This document shows positions 26,101-35,251 of a stretch of 64,000 nt of DNA, piece by piece; position 1 is the first letter of the stretch, and each line of letters starts with the position of its first letter. The DNA is taken from contig NZ_KI421517.1 of NCBI RefSeq assembly GCF_000473365.1, positions 1,137,363 through 1,201,362 of the forward strand, read 5' to 3'. Both the position numbers and the translations under genes were made by a program. Below the pieces are notes generated by a model. The model saw nothing but the letters and a program-made list of their open reading frames with translations, made no database searches and was not told where the DNA came from. The DNA comes from Adhaeribacter aquaticus DSM 16391. GTDB lineage: Bacteria; Bacteroidota; Bacteroidia; Cytophagales; Hymenobacteraceae.

Positions 26101-28098
26101 TTAGGTTACCAGCGCTTTTTCTTTATCCTGGAGCATAAGCAAAGCCGGATTAGGTAATAATATGGTAAAAGAACTGCCGCTTCCTTCTTCACTTGCCACA
26201 ATAATTTGCCCGTGCAGGCTTTCCAGCATTTCTTTACAAAGTTTTAGCCCCAACCCAGAGCCTTTTTCTTTTTGAGTACCTAAAGTAGTAAACCTTTCTT
26301 CGGCGAATAATTTAGGTAAGTTTTTAACCGCTATTCCTTTTCCTTTATCTTCTACCGCAATAGCCAGGTATTCTTCATCCTCTTTGGCTTCAATTTTAAT
26401 GTAGCCCCCGGCAGAAGAAAACTTCATGGCATTCTGTATTAAATTGCGCAGCACAAAATTTAATCGTTCCTTATCCGTAAGAACTATCAGGTTATCCGGA
26501 ACCTGGTTAATAAGTTCTAACTGCTTCTGATCCGATAACTGGCTTATTAATTGCAAATTATCTGCTACTAAACGTCGTAAGCTGGTTGGCTCCAGATTCA
26601 CTTTGGATTCGGCTAACTGCGCTTTAGACCACACCAGCAAATTATTTAGCATATTAATAGAAGCATTTACATCTTTGCTTAACAAAAGGAAAATATGTTG
26701 AATTTCTTCAGTGGACAGGTTTTTTGCCTGCACCATATCCAGTATTCCTTTAACTGTTCCGAATGGCGCTCGCAGATCGTGCGAAATAATAGAGAAAATT
26801 TTATTTTTAAACAGGTTATGCTGCTCCAGTTGCTGGTTCTGTTCTTTTAAAACTATTGCCTGCGCCGACAACTCCTTTTGCTGGTTCGTAATTTCAGCGT
26901 GCTGTACCTGTAATTGCTCATTTGCATCCAGCAAATGCTGATTAATGGCTTTTATGTTTCTTCTGCTTCTGATTAACTCTATCACTAAAATCAGCAGCAT
27001 AACTAAAAGAAGTATCGCTCCAGCCAGAACAATATTTTTATGGGTAATTTCCTGTTGCTGCTTTTCTTTTTCGGCTTTCAGCTTATGATTTTCAAGTTCT
27101 TTCCTAGCTGTTTCGTATTTGGCTGTAATTTCCGCGGCTACTTCTTTTTGTTTTAGCAAGTTCAGATTGGCTTCATGCTTATCTAAAACAGTCTGAAATA
27201 AAAAGGCCTTTTCATAGTCTTTTTTAGCTACATAAATATCTTTCATCAATTGGGCAGAGGCCACAATCTTCTTTTCCGATCCTGATTCCAGAGCTTGTTC
27301 GTAAGCGGCAGTGCCATATTTTAGCGCCTCCTTAGTATTACCTGTAGCCTTATAAATCTGGGCTATACTTTTTAGAGTTGTTACCGGGTTTAACTTATTT
27401 TGAATTTGGGCATCCAGTTCCAGCGACTTAAAAAGGTAAGGTAACCCTTTTTCGGGATGGGGAAAGTTTAAGTAAATATTACCAATATTAAGTAAACTAA
27501 TGGCTAAACTTTTCTTATCATTAAGAGTTTCTTGTATGGCTGCAGCTCGTTTAAAGTAAGCTAAGCCCTTCTTATAGTTGCCCTGCGCCTCATATATATT
27601 ACCCAGGTTATTATATATTTTACCCTGACCTTGTTTATCGGCCACTTTTTTGGCTAGTTCCAGGCCCACCAGGTAATTCTCTGTCGCCCGGGCCCTATCC
27701 TCTATTTTAGTATAGATGTTGCCCAAGCCATTATAAGCTGCTATAATTTGTAGCGTATCGTTTATTTGCTCACTAACCTGCAGCGACTGGTAGTACACTT
27801 TAAGGCCCTGATCAAATTCTCCGGCCACTATATGGGCATAACCTAATAAACTTAATGCTTTGGCTTTACCCTGTAAGTAATTATTCTTGGTAGCCAAACT
27901 ATCGGCTAAAAGCGCATAGGCCTTTCCTTTTTTGGTATCCGATAAATAATATTGCTTACTAAGCAGACAATTCAAATCAACCCGTTGGTTTAGGGAAGTA
28001 GCTTTATCTAAAGCAAGGTGAAGGCTATCAATAAGCTGCTTATTTTGTGCTCTTAGGTTAGTACAGGCTACAAAAAGCAGGAGCAGAAACAATCTCAT
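26101..28098 (-). CDS. Sensor histidine kinase with TPR sensor domain
   Basis: A 665-residue two-component kinase. After a signal-like N terminus, about eight TPR units (residues 20-320; for example IYNNLGNIYEAQGNYKKGLAY) form the periplasmic sensor. A coiled coil and one membrane helix at about 356-376 follow, then another coiled coil. HisKA carries the phospho-accepting His440 in SIISHDLRAPFG. The HATPase_c domain has an N-box (NLIQNAMKF), DKGKGIAV and GSGLGLKLCKEML. No response regulator is adjacent, so it is an orphan kinase; the signal is unknown. Confidence 0.93.
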   Translation of the reverse strand: MRLFLLLLFVACTNLRAQNKQLIDSLHLALDKATSLNQRVDLNCLLSKQYYLSDTKKGKAYALLADSLATKNNYLQGKAKALSLLGYAHIVAGEFDQGLKVYYQSLQVSEQINDTLQIIAAYNGLGNIYTKIEDRARATENYLVGLELAKKVADKQGQGKIYNNLGNIYEAQGNYKKGLAYFKRAAAIQETLNDKKSLAISLLNIGNIYLNFPHPEKGLPYLFKSLELDAQIQNKLNPVTTLKSIAQIYKATGNTKEALKYGTAAYEQALESGSEKKIVASAQLMKDIYVAKKDYEKAFLFQTVLDKHEANLNLLKQKEVAAEITAKYETARKELENHKLKAEKEKQQQEITHKNIVLAGAILLLVMLLILVIELIRSRRNIKAINQHLLDANEQLQVQHAEITNQQKELSAQAIVLKEQNQQLEQHNLFKNKIFSIISHDLRAPFGTVKGILDMVQAKNLSTEEIQHIFLLLSKDVNASINMLNNLLVWSKAQLAESKVNLEPTSLRRLVADNLQLISQLSDQKQLELINQVPDNLIVLTDKERLNFVLRNLIQNAMKFSSAGGYIKIEAKEDEEYLAIAVEDKGKGIAVKNLPKLFAEERFTTLGTQKEKGSGLGLKLCKEMLESLHGQIIVASEEGSGSSFTILLPNPALLMLQDKEKALVT

Positions 28099-28439
28099 TA
28101 CAAAGTCAGGCGCAAAGCCATATTATTTAATGGCAACTTCTATTATTCTTTTTCTTTCTGTAAAAATAACGGTGTGGCTATTGCGTGAAAACCTGATTTA
28201 AATATATAAAAATTATTATATTCAAAAACACTATTCCTGATAACCAATATATCATTATCTTATAAAAATAATATATTTTAACGTAAACAAATTATCCGGC
28301 AAATAATTCAATATTAAATAATTATAAATTGATATTGATTATTGTCTTATAGGAGAATCACAAAGCGGAAGCAAATAAAAAGCCCAGACTAGCCGGGCTT
28401 TTTATTATTACTAATTTAAAGTAGTTGTTTTTCTGAGGT
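28099..28439. other. Intergenic region upstream of the histidine kinase
   Basis: Very AT-rich sequence between the kinase start and the 56-residue gene. Apart from the hairpin at 28374-28406, no gene or clear promoter was recognised. Confidence 0.5.
28374..28406 (-). terminator. Terminator after the 56-residue gene
   Basis: Arms AATAAAAAGCCC (28374-28385) and GGGCTTTTTATT (28395-28406) give a perfect 12-bp stem, flanked by A and T runs, 34 bases after the small gene's stop. Confidence 0.75.
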
Positions 28440-28610
28440 TCAATTATCTGAAAATAAGTACAAACCAAAATCCGGTATAATAATGTAAGAATAAAACCGA
28501 TTTACATCGGGTGCTTTAATTTCTTTATTGTAAAGCACTTTAGCCATTAACTCATTCCGGAGGCGGTTATTAAAACTTAATTCAGCCGGCACTTTAATCT
28601 CCTTCTTCAT
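28440..28610 (-). CDS. Small hypothetical protein, 56 residues
   Basis: An ATG at 28610 opens 56 codons ending with TGA at 28440. The start is preceded by AAGGA seven bases upstream, a good ribosome-binding site for this genome, and the frame ends shortly before a terminator hairpin. The product is basic at its N terminus (MKKEIKVPAELSFNNRLRNE) and ends in an aromatic segment (RFYSYIIIPDFGLYLF). No signal peptide or known family was recognised. The site arrangement supports a real gene. Confidence 0.6.
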   Translation of the reverse strand: MKKEIKVPAELSFNNRLRNELMAKVLYNKEIKAPDVNRFYSYIIIPDFGLYLFSDN

Positions 28611-28630
28611 ATCTATATCCTTATGACATC

Positions 28631-29091
28631 TGTTTTAGTCAGGCAGCCTTTCCTTATTCTCCAAGTATATTCCAAAGGATGGTACCTTACCATAGGTTGC
28701 CTGTGGAGTTTATACGTGCAGGCAATAACGCAAAACAGTACTTTTATAAGAAGGTAATAGCACTCATAAAATATTTTAGAAGGGTTATAAAGCTAAAATA
28801 TTGTAACCAACAGCTACTTAGCCCTACCAATTAAATCGAATAAAAACCCGCCTATCTTAAGCTAAACGTTGCATTTATAGATATATGAAAAATGGATTTA
28901 TTGTCTTTTGTCTCAGGTTTCAGGTTGTTCTACTACCTAACTACTATATAAAACAAGCAGCTAACAAGCTTCAAATTTTTGAATAATATAAAGACTTCTA
29001 TTTGTTTTAGGAATTCTGCTTATAATTGGCTTACAAAAAACCTGCCCCTATTTAGAAGCAGGTTTACCTGGCTATATATAGAATGAATTAA
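28631..29091. other. Intergenic region, no gene seen
   Basis: About 460 bases of AT-rich sequence between the 56-residue gene and the SGNH hydrolase gene. A 33-codon frame starting near 28884 was seen but has no supporting signal. A short hairpin at 29038-29065 terminates the hydrolase transcript. Confidence 0.5.
29038..29065 (-). terminator. Terminator after the SGNH hydrolase gene
   Basis: Arms AAACCTGC (29038-29045) and GCAGGTTT (29058-29065) form an 8-bp stem preceded on the plus strand by an A run, which becomes a U run in the minus-strand RNA. Confidence 0.65.
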
Positions 29092-29721
29092 TTATTTTAT
29101 GGCACCATATACTTCCTGCGCAATAAGAGCAGCCCCCTCTCCTGTTGGGTGGATACCATCCGGCGCTAGGTTATCTTTTCCTAAAAAGGGCGTGTACAAG
29201 TCAATAATCTGCACTTTAGCTTTACGGGCAATCTGTTCTATTAAAGCTAATTGCTCGTCTTTTATAACCGCTGGGTTAATCCTGAAATTTACACGATAAG
29301 CCGGCATAGGTTTGCAGATGTAAATTTTTGGTTTACTTTTCAGCTTTTTAAAAGATTTTATAAAGGCAACATAATCTTTTTTAAAATCAGCTTTATACTG
29401 CCAGTTTTGCGGTTTAGAATCGTTAGTACCTAGTTTTATCACCACAATATCTGGATTCCATTGCAGCACCTGCTGGTACTTAGCTTCTTTCCAATATGGG
29501 TAATCGCCTTTCTTTAAAAGGGTGCGACCGCCAACTCCGTAGTTTTTTACTTCATACGCATCCCCTAACAACCGCTGCAAATGATCCGGATATTTTTGAC
29601 CAGCCTCTATGCCGTGACCTTCGGTAATACTGTTGCCCACACAAGCTACTTTAATTTTATCCTGGGCAAATACAGATAAGTTTACAAGGAGGAAAAAGAA
29701 TAAAAATACGTGACGCTTCAT
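29092..29721 (-). CDS. Secreted SGNH/GDSL-family hydrolase
   Basis: A 209-residue secreted esterase. A signal peptide covers residues 1-20 (ends LSVFAQ). The SGNH blocks are complete: VGNSITEG with nucleophile Ser31, GVGG at about 60-63 (block II glycine), LGTNDS with Asn98 (block III), and APDGIHP with Asp186 and His189 (block V). Such enzymes remove acetyl groups from sugars or act on lipids. The gene is isolated, so the substrate cannot be told; a carbohydrate esterase is a fair guess. Confidence 0.9.
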   Translation of the reverse strand: MKRHVFLFFFLLVNLSVFAQDKIKVACVGNSITEGHGIEAGQKYPDHLQRLLGDAYEVKNYGVGGRTLLKKGDYPYWKEAKYQQVLQWNPDIVVIKLGTNDSKPQNWQYKADFKKDYVAFIKSFKKLKSKPKIYICKPMPAYRVNFRINPAVIKDEQLALIEQIARKAKVQIIDLYTPFLGKDNLAPDGIHPTGEGAALIAQEVYGAIK

Positions 29722-29931
29722 ATTAGTTATTTTCTCTAATTTATTTTTCGAATATAAAGAAGAACCGGAACATTCAGGTAAAATTTCCCGGAAAGACTAC
29801 ATCCTTTATCAGGAGTATTGCTTGCTGGTTATTCTTAGTTCATTAAAGATAAAATGCATCACAACTATCTCAACTCCATTTTATTAAATCCGGCCTTAGC
29901 TAACTGCTGGGGCAAAGACTTAAGCAAAAGA

Positions 29932-29962
29932 AAAAGCCTTTAACTTTTCATTAAAGGCTTTT
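29932..29962 (-). terminator. Terminator after tRNA-Pro
   Basis: Arms AAAAGCCTTTA (29932-29942) and TAAAGGCTTTT (29952-29962) form an 11-bp stem immediately past the 3' end of the minus-strand tRNA gene. Confidence 0.75.
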
Positions 29963-29968
29963 GTTTAG

Positions 29969-30042
29969 TCGGGATGGCCGGATTTGAACCGACGACCTCC
30001 AGCACCCCATGCTGGCGCGATACCGGGCTACGCTACATCCCG
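29969..30042 (-). tRNA. tRNA-Pro (anticodon GGG)
   Basis: The minus strand folds into a complete cloverleaf of 74 bases without an encoded CCA. The acceptor stem is CGGGATG/CATCCCG, the D stem GCG/CGC, the anticodon stem CCAGC/GCTGG with the loop ATGGGGT giving anticodon GGG, and the T stem GTCGG/CCGGC with a TTCAAAT loop. G37 after the anticodon fits a proline tRNA. It reads codons CCC and CCU. Confidence 0.96.
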
Positions 30043-30114
30043 TACAATTTATTAGGGGCTACAAAAATATATAATTTAGGTAAATTCTGAAATATAGGTC
30101 ATTTAAAATATATC

Positions 30115-31899
30115 CTATTCCTGGTCTTCGGCCTGTAACTGCTTTTCGTACAAAGCCTTATAAAGTCCCTCCTGCTGTAATAAATTTTCGTGGGTCCCGT
30201 GCTGCACCACATCGCCATCATCTAAAACCAGAATATGGTCAGCCAGTTTAGCCGAAGAAACCCGATGTGAAATAATAATCGTGGTACGGTTTTCCATAAT
30301 GCGCTTCAGGTTATTCAGAATAGCATTCTCCGTTTTGGTATCTACCGCCGAAAGCGAATCATCGAGAATCAGAATACTCGGCTCTTTTACCAGCGCCCGC
30401 GCAATGGATACCCGTTGCTTTTGCCCGCCTGACAGCGTTATGCCACGCTCGCCGAGCTTAGTGTCAAACTTTTCTGGGAAGTGCATGATGTTTTCGTACA
30501 CGTCGGCATCTTTGGCGGCTTGCATCATTTTCTCTTCGCTCATGCTGTCCATACCAAAGCCAATGTTATTCCGAATGGTATCGGAAAACAAAAACACATC
30601 CTGCGGCACATAGCCAATCTGGCTGCGTAGCGTAGGAATATCGTAATCGCGCACATCAATGCCATCAACCGTAATAGTACCACTGGTAGCATCGTATAAG
30701 CGACACAACAAATTAGCAATGGTGCTTTTCCCGGAGCCTGTATTGCCAATTACGGCCAACGACTCACCGTGCTTTATTTTAAAAGTTAAATTCTTCAGGG
30801 CATGTATGCCCGTATCGGGGTAAATAAAATTTACGTCCTTAAATACCACATCACCAGCAATGGTGCTTTTAATATGCTTTTGCGAAACAATATCAGTTTT
30901 GGTATTTAAAAATTCATTTATTCGGGCCTGCGAAGCTGCTGCCCGTTGTACCAAACTGGTAGTCCAGCCCAGCGAGGTTACCGGCCAGGTGAGCATATTT
31001 ACGTAAATAAGGAACTCGGCAATAGTACCTGTAGTAATGCTACCCTCCAGCACTTCTTTTCCGCCAATGTATACAGTAATAATGGTGCTTAACCCAATTA
31101 AAAACAAAATAAGCGGGAAAAACAGGGAGTTTACAAAGTTTAGCTCCAGTGATTTGTCTTTGTATTGGTTGCTTGCAATAGTAAAGTTATGTTGCGAATC
31201 TTCTTCCCGCACAAACGACTTAATTACTCGAATGCCCGAGAAAGCTTCCTGCACAAAAGTAGTTATACCAGAAAGGCTTTTTTGTATTTGATCAGATTTT
31301 CGCTCAATAATATTATTAACGTAGTAAATGCTTACCGAAAGTACCGGGAGCGGCAACAGCGTGTAAAGCGTTAATTCTACATTTACCGAAAACATATAGG
31401 GCACCACCATTAAAAACAGCGCTACTAGGTTGATGCCGTACATAATAGCTGGCCCCAGGTACATGCGCACCCGGCTTACATCTTCGGAAATGCGAGCCAT
31501 TAAATCGCCCGTATTGTTTCTGCGGTAGAAGCTAAGGGGCAGCGTCTGGTAATGATGGTAAATCTCGTTTTTCAGGTCATTTTCAATCAGCCGGCTCATT
31601 ACAATTATAGTCTGGCGCATGTAAAAGGTAAATACACCCTTCAGCAAAGCCATTACCAAAATAATAATGGCATACACCGTAACGTTACGGGCAAACACAT
31701 CATAAATTTCCGTTTGCTTATCCAGGCCATCGTATAAATTATGCAGCGTAATCCCTTCTTTCACTAAATCAAAAGCATGGCGTACAATCTGAGCCGGAAT
31801 AATGGCAAAAATATTGGATAGCACCACAAACAATATACCCAGCAAAAACCGGTATTTGTATTTTAATATGTATTTATTCAGGTAGCTTAATGACTTCAC
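30115..31899 (-). CDS. ABC exporter, fused membrane and ATPase domains (MsbA/MdlB-like)
   Basis: A 594-residue half-transporter that would work as a homodimer. Six membrane helices cover about residues 15-310. The ATPase domain begins near 345 with Walker A GNTGSGKST near 383, Q-loop QIGYVPQDVFLFSDT, signature LSGGQKQR near 492 and Walker B ILILDDSLSAVD. The family includes the lipid A flippase MsbA and multidrug exporters; with LptC nearby a lipid A role is possible but unproven. Codon use here is a little more GC-rich than in neighbours. Confidence 0.92.
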   Translation of the reverse strand: MKSLSYLNKYILKYKYRFLLGILFVVLSNIFAIIPAQIVRHAFDLVKEGITLHNLYDGLDKQTEIYDVFARNVTVYAIIILVMALLKGVFTFYMRQTIIVMSRLIENDLKNEIYHHYQTLPLSFYRRNNTGDLMARISEDVSRVRMYLGPAIMYGINLVALFLMVVPYMFSVNVELTLYTLLPLPVLSVSIYYVNNIIERKSDQIQKSLSGITTFVQEAFSGIRVIKSFVREEDSQHNFTIASNQYKDKSLELNFVNSLFFPLILFLIGLSTIITVYIGGKEVLEGSITTGTIAEFLIYVNMLTWPVTSLGWTTSLVQRAAASQARINEFLNTKTDIVSQKHIKSTIAGDVVFKDVNFIYPDTGIHALKNLTFKIKHGESLAVIGNTGSGKSTIANLLCRLYDATSGTITVDGIDVRDYDIPTLRSQIGYVPQDVFLFSDTIRNNIGFGMDSMSEEKMMQAAKDADVYENIMHFPEKFDTKLGERGITLSGGQKQRVSIARALVKEPSILILDDSLSAVDTKTENAILNNLKRIMENRTTIIISHRVSSAKLADHILVLDDGDVVQHGTHENLLQQEGLYKALYEKQLQAEDQE

Positions 31900-32417
31900 A
31901 AAAATTATTTAAAGGTATCCGAACTTAATCAGATCAGAATTAATCTAGTCTTTTGTCCTGATACTGGAATAAAAAAAATAAGTAAACGTGAAAACGGTTT
32001 TTTTCAGCATTGGGCATCTCGAAATAAAGCGTTAAATTTGCACCGCTAATTTAGAGCCGCCGTAGAAACGTGGTGCAAAGATATTAAGTAAGTGGTAAGT
32101 TTTAAGTTATAAAGGGCAAGTAATAATTATTTGCCCCGACTCAACTAGCATTTACCAGTTTGCATAATAAAGCCTTTGGGTCTTAAATATCTGTAGTTAT
32201 GCTGCCAATTGCGCTTTCCTGCTCAGAATAGGTAAGAGTTCTAAAAGCCAGCATAACCAAATATCTTTAATTTGGCAGAAAAGTGGATAGTGAGGCAAGT
32301 GCCGATTGGAATAAAACATATAAGTAAACATATAAGTAAATATAGAGCACGAGAAATATAAACCTCTGGTCGCTATATTCAGTAATTTAACAAAAAAACG
32401 TTCTTTAACATACGCTT
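31900..32417. other. Intergenic region between the ABC exporter and nusB
   Basis: A 518-base spacer between divergent genes with no coding frame. It holds a promoter-like site at 32009-32040, a facing TATCTTTG box on the minus strand at 32076-32083, an inverted repeat GTTATGCTG/CAGCATAAC (32196-32204 and 32249-32257) bordered by two direct copies of AAATATCT, and a 12-base tandem duplication (ACATATAAGTAA) near 32318-32341. Confidence 0.5.
32009..32040 (+). promoter_or_regulatory. Possible promoter upstream of nusB
   Basis: ATTG (32009-32012) is followed after 20 bases by TAAATTTG (32033-32040), a perfect -7 consensus for Bacteroidota. Transcription would start near 32047 and leave a leader of about 370 bases before nusB, which is unusually long, so another promoter may exist closer to the gene. 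Confidence 0.4.
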
Positions 32418-33593
32418 ATGCTTAACCGCAGGACATTACGAATTAAAGCCATGCAAGCCATATATGCCTATCAACAGGCAGAAAGCTCAGATTATTTAAT
32501 GGCACTGGATAGAATTGAAGAGGAGTTTGCGCCGGATTTAATGGCTTTAGTACCCCAGGATCGGAAAAGGCTGCAGGGTCAGAAAGAAATAGCTGCTATT
32601 ATATTTAAAGAGTGGTACACCACCCGGCAGCTGGAGAATGAAGAAAACCATCCGGAAATAAAAGACGCGGTTAACCGGGCAATTGCCTTTTACAACAACC
32701 AGGTTAAAAAAGACTATAAGTATTTCGGGCAGCAAATGCTACAAGCCGTGGAGCTTATTTACGACCACTACCTGAGCACATTGCAAATAATGGAAGTATT
32801 TGTCAAGCTTATTGAAGAAGAGGATCAACGTAATACGAATCGGTATACTGAATTAAAAGAAAAGAGCGCCCAGCCTTTTTTAAAAAATAAAGTATTACAA
32901 AAGCTGTTATCCAATAAATCGTATCAGAACTACGTAGTGCGCCGCAACATTAAGTGGGCCGATGGCGATTTAGATATTATCCGGCAGCTTTACAAAAACG
33001 TCCTGCGCAAAGACGAAGCGTTTATTCAATATATTAGCTGGGGCGAACACACGTACGAAGAAGATCACCAGCTTATCAAACATATCTTTAAAACTATTAT
33101 TTTTAAAGACGAAACGGTACAATCGTTGTTTGAAGAGCACGACTTAAACTGGCAAGAAAACAAGGTAATTGTTAAAAACCTGGTAAATAAAACCGTTAAG
33201 TTGCTGGATGAAGCCAGCGATGAAAACCTGATGTTGCTGGACTTATCGGCTAATTGGGAAGACGATCGGGCTTTCTTTGAGGAGCTTTACCACAAAACCC
33301 TGGAAGCTGACACCAAATACGAACAGATTATTTCGGAAAATATCCAGAATTGGGATGTAGAGCGGGTAGCCGTTATAGACAAAATAATTTTAAAAATGGC
33401 TTTAAGCGAAATGCATATTTTTAGAAGCATTCCCGTAAAAGTAACCATTAACGAGTATATTGAAATTTCTAAGTTATACAGCACCCCAAAAAGTAAGCAG
33501 TTTATAAATGGTGTGTTAGATAAACTGGCCCAGGAGTTAACCGATAAAGGGGATATCCGTAAATCTGGAAGAGGTCTTATCGACAATAAATAA
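32418..33593 (+). CDS. nusB: Transcription antitermination factor NusB, long Bacteroidota form
   Basis: An RNA-binding factor that joins NusE/S10 at boxA for rRNA antitermination. The N terminus MLNRRTLRIKAMQAIYAYQQ is the usual start of NusB, and the rest of the conserved fold lies at residues 240-385 (DRAFFEELYHKT, RVAVIDKIILKMALSEM, PVKVTINEYIEISKLY, KQFINGVLDKL). E. coli NusB has about 140 residues; this one has 391 through a large central helical insertion, a known feature of Bacteroidota copies. The YtxH gene follows on the same strand. Confidence 0.93.
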   Translation: MLNRRTLRIKAMQAIYAYQQAESSDYLMALDRIEEEFAPDLMALVPQDRKRLQGQKEIAAIIFKEWYTTRQLENEENHPEIKDAVNRAIAFYNNQVKKDYKYFGQQMLQAVELIYDHYLSTLQIMEVFVKLIEEEDQRNTNRYTELKEKSAQPFLKNKVLQKLLSNKSYQNYVVRRNIKWADGDLDIIRQLYKNVLRKDEAFIQYISWGEHTYEEDHQLIKHIFKTIIFKDETVQSLFEEHDLNWQENKVIVKNLVNKTVKLLDEASDENLMLLDLSANWEDDRAFFEELYHKTLEADTKYEQIISENIQNWDVERVAVIDKIILKMALSEMHIFRSIPVKVTINEYIEISKLYSTPKSKQFINGVLDKLAQELTDKGDIRKSGRGLIDNK

Positions 33594-33707
33594 TTTAATT
33601 TTTAGTTTAGGGTAGAGAAACGGCAGTTGTTGTAACTTAGTGCGGAGGTAAAAAGGCCTTATTAAGTACCCGAAAACGTTTAGCACTACCGAACACAAAA
33701 TAAAATT

Positions 33708-34019
33708 ATGAGTAAAAAACTAACTTATGCGTTATTAGGCTTTGTATCTGGAGCAGCTACCGGGGCAGCCATTGGAATATTATTTGCGCCGGATAAAGGC
33801 CGCGAAACCCGCGATCGCTTAACGTACCAACTTTTCCGGTACCGCGATATGCTGGTAGATTTAACCGATAGCCTGCGCGATAACAAGGAAAGTGGAACAC
33901 CATCGGCGGCCAAATCAGAAGGCCAGCGGGTTATTAACGATGCCAAAGACAAAGCTGAAAAGCTATTAGGCGATGTTGACTCCCTTATAAACCAAATAAA
34001 TAGACAAAAAGAAGTATAA
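33708..34019 (+). CDS. YtxH-domain protein
   Basis: A 103-residue protein with one N-terminal membrane helix (about 5-27, LTYALLGFVSGAATGAAIGI) followed by LFAPDKGRETRDRL, the YtxH signature, and a helical tail with KAEKLLGDVDSLINQI. YtxH proteins are small stress- or envelope-associated membrane proteins of unclear role. It lies between nusB and the isocitrate dehydrogenase gene on the same strand; this nusB-ytxH order is common in related genomes. Confidence 0.85.
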   Translation: MSKKLTYALLGFVSGAATGAAIGILFAPDKGRETRDRLTYQLFRYRDMLVDLTDSLRDNKESGTPSAAKSEGQRVINDAKDKAEKLLGDVDSLINQINRQKEV

Positions 34020-34104
34020 TAGATTGCTATTAAACTGTTTCGATGCTTACTTGCTAAGCATAACTATCTTAACAGAACAAATACTTCAACGCAAAATTTA
34101 AACT

Positions 34105-35151
34105 ATGAAACAAGTTACACTGATACCAGGTGATGGCATTGGGCCGGAAATTACAGAGGCAGTAAAAGCCATCTTTGAAGCAGCACAAGTACCCGTAGTT
34201 TGGGATGTACATAATGCTGGTCAAGCAAGCCTGGAAGCTGGTGGCGAATTAATTCCGCAGTCCCTGATTGCCTCTTTAAACAAAAACCGGGTAGCTTTAA
34301 AAGCCCCGATTACCACACCGGTAGGCAAAGGGTTTAAAAGTATAAATGTGCAACTGCGCCAGATGTTTGATTTATATCAGAATATCCGGCCAGCCAAATC
34401 TACGGAAGGTATCAAAACGCGTTATGGCAACGTTGATCTGGTATTGTTCCGGGAAAATACAGAAGGATTATATTCTGGTTTAGAAATGTACGATGCGCGT
34501 TTAGGAGTTTCCGATTCTATTGCCCGGGTTACGCACGTAGGTTGTCAGAAAATTTGCGATGCTGCTTTTGAATATGCCCATAAACATAACCGTAAGAAAG
34601 TTACGATTGTGCATAAAGCTAATATTTTAAAAACTGCTGGTAAAATGATTATTGAAGCAGGCCAAAAGGCGGCTGAGCGTTATCCGCATATTAAAATGGA
34701 TGACAAAATTATTGATAACATGTGTATGCAGTTAGTAGACCGGCCAGAGCAATTTGATGTGCTGGTAACTACCAACTTATTTGGCGACATCTTATCTGAT
34801 TTATGCTCGGGCTTAGTAGGTGGTTTGGGCGTGGTTGCCGGTGCCAATATTGGCAAAGATATGGCTGTATTTGAAGCTGTACACGGTTCTGCGCCGGATA
34901 TTGCCGGTAAAGGTATTGCTAACCCTACCGCCTTGTTACGGTCAGCGTTAATGATGCTGCACCACATTGATGAACACGGCCAGGCTTTTAGAATTGAAGC
35001 TGCCCTGGAAAAAACACTAATGAATAAAGAGCAGTGTACCGGTGATTTAGGCGGGAAAGCCACAACAAAAGAATTCACGCAATACGTTATAAATAACCTG
35101 GCAGCTTATGCTCCGGGTGGTATTGCGGTAGAATCAGATAATAACGCGTAA
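34105..35151 (+). CDS. Isocitrate dehydrogenase, NAD type (isocitrate/isopropylmalate dehydrogenase family)
   Basis: A 348-residue beta-decarboxylating dehydrogenase. The start [17 protein letters not shown] is the family signature. [13 protein letters not shown] (about 114-126) contains the substrate-binding region, HKANILK (near 172-178) the catalytic lysine, and [12 protein letters not shown] with [10 protein letters not shown] the metal-binding region. It resembles the single-subunit NAD-dependent isocitrate dehydrogenase more than LeuB, and no leu genes are adjacent, so a TCA-cycle role is favoured. An isopropylmalate or homoisocitrate role cannot be excluded. Confidence 0.88.
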   Translation: MKQVTLIPGDGIGPEITEAVKAIFEAAQVPVVWDVHNAGQASLEAGGELIPQSLIASLNKNRVALKAPITTPVGKGFKSINVQLRQMFDLYQNIRPAKSTEGIKTRYGNVDLVLFRENTEGLYSGLEMYDARLGVSDSIARVTHVGCQKICDAAFEYAHKHNRKKVTIVHKANILKTAGKMIIEAGQKAAERYPHIKMDDKIIDNMCMQLVDRPEQFDVLVTTNLFGDILSDLCSGLVGGLGVVAGANIGKDMAVFEAVHGSAPDIAGKGIANPTALLRSALMMLHHIDEHGQAFRIEAALEKTLMNKEQCTGDLGGKATTKEFTQYVINNLAAYAPGGIAVESDNNA

Positions 35152-35195
35152 AAAACTAAGGTACTTTACGTTCCTGATATAACTAAAAATTTTTA

Positions 35196-35235
35196 AATGG
35201 CTTTTGTAACAGCGTTTGTTGTTGCAAAAGCCATT
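35196..35235 (+). terminator. Hairpin after the isocitrate dehydrogenase gene
   Basis: Arms AATGGCTTTTG (35196-35206) and CAAAAGCCATT (35225-35235) form an 11-bp perfect stem with an 18-base loop 45 bases past the stop codon. There is no clear T run after it, so it may be a weak terminator or an RNA-stabilising structure. Confidence 0.45.
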
Positions 35236-35251
35236 CACCCATTTATAACTA

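Noticed and set aside
28884-28985. 33-codon frame in the spacer before the SGNH hydrolase
   Set aside because: It is too short, with no ribosome site or terminator linked to it.
34680-35078. 132-residue minus-strand frame inside the isocitrate dehydrogenase gene
   Set aside because: It is the antisense of a well-conserved enzyme and has no signals of its own.
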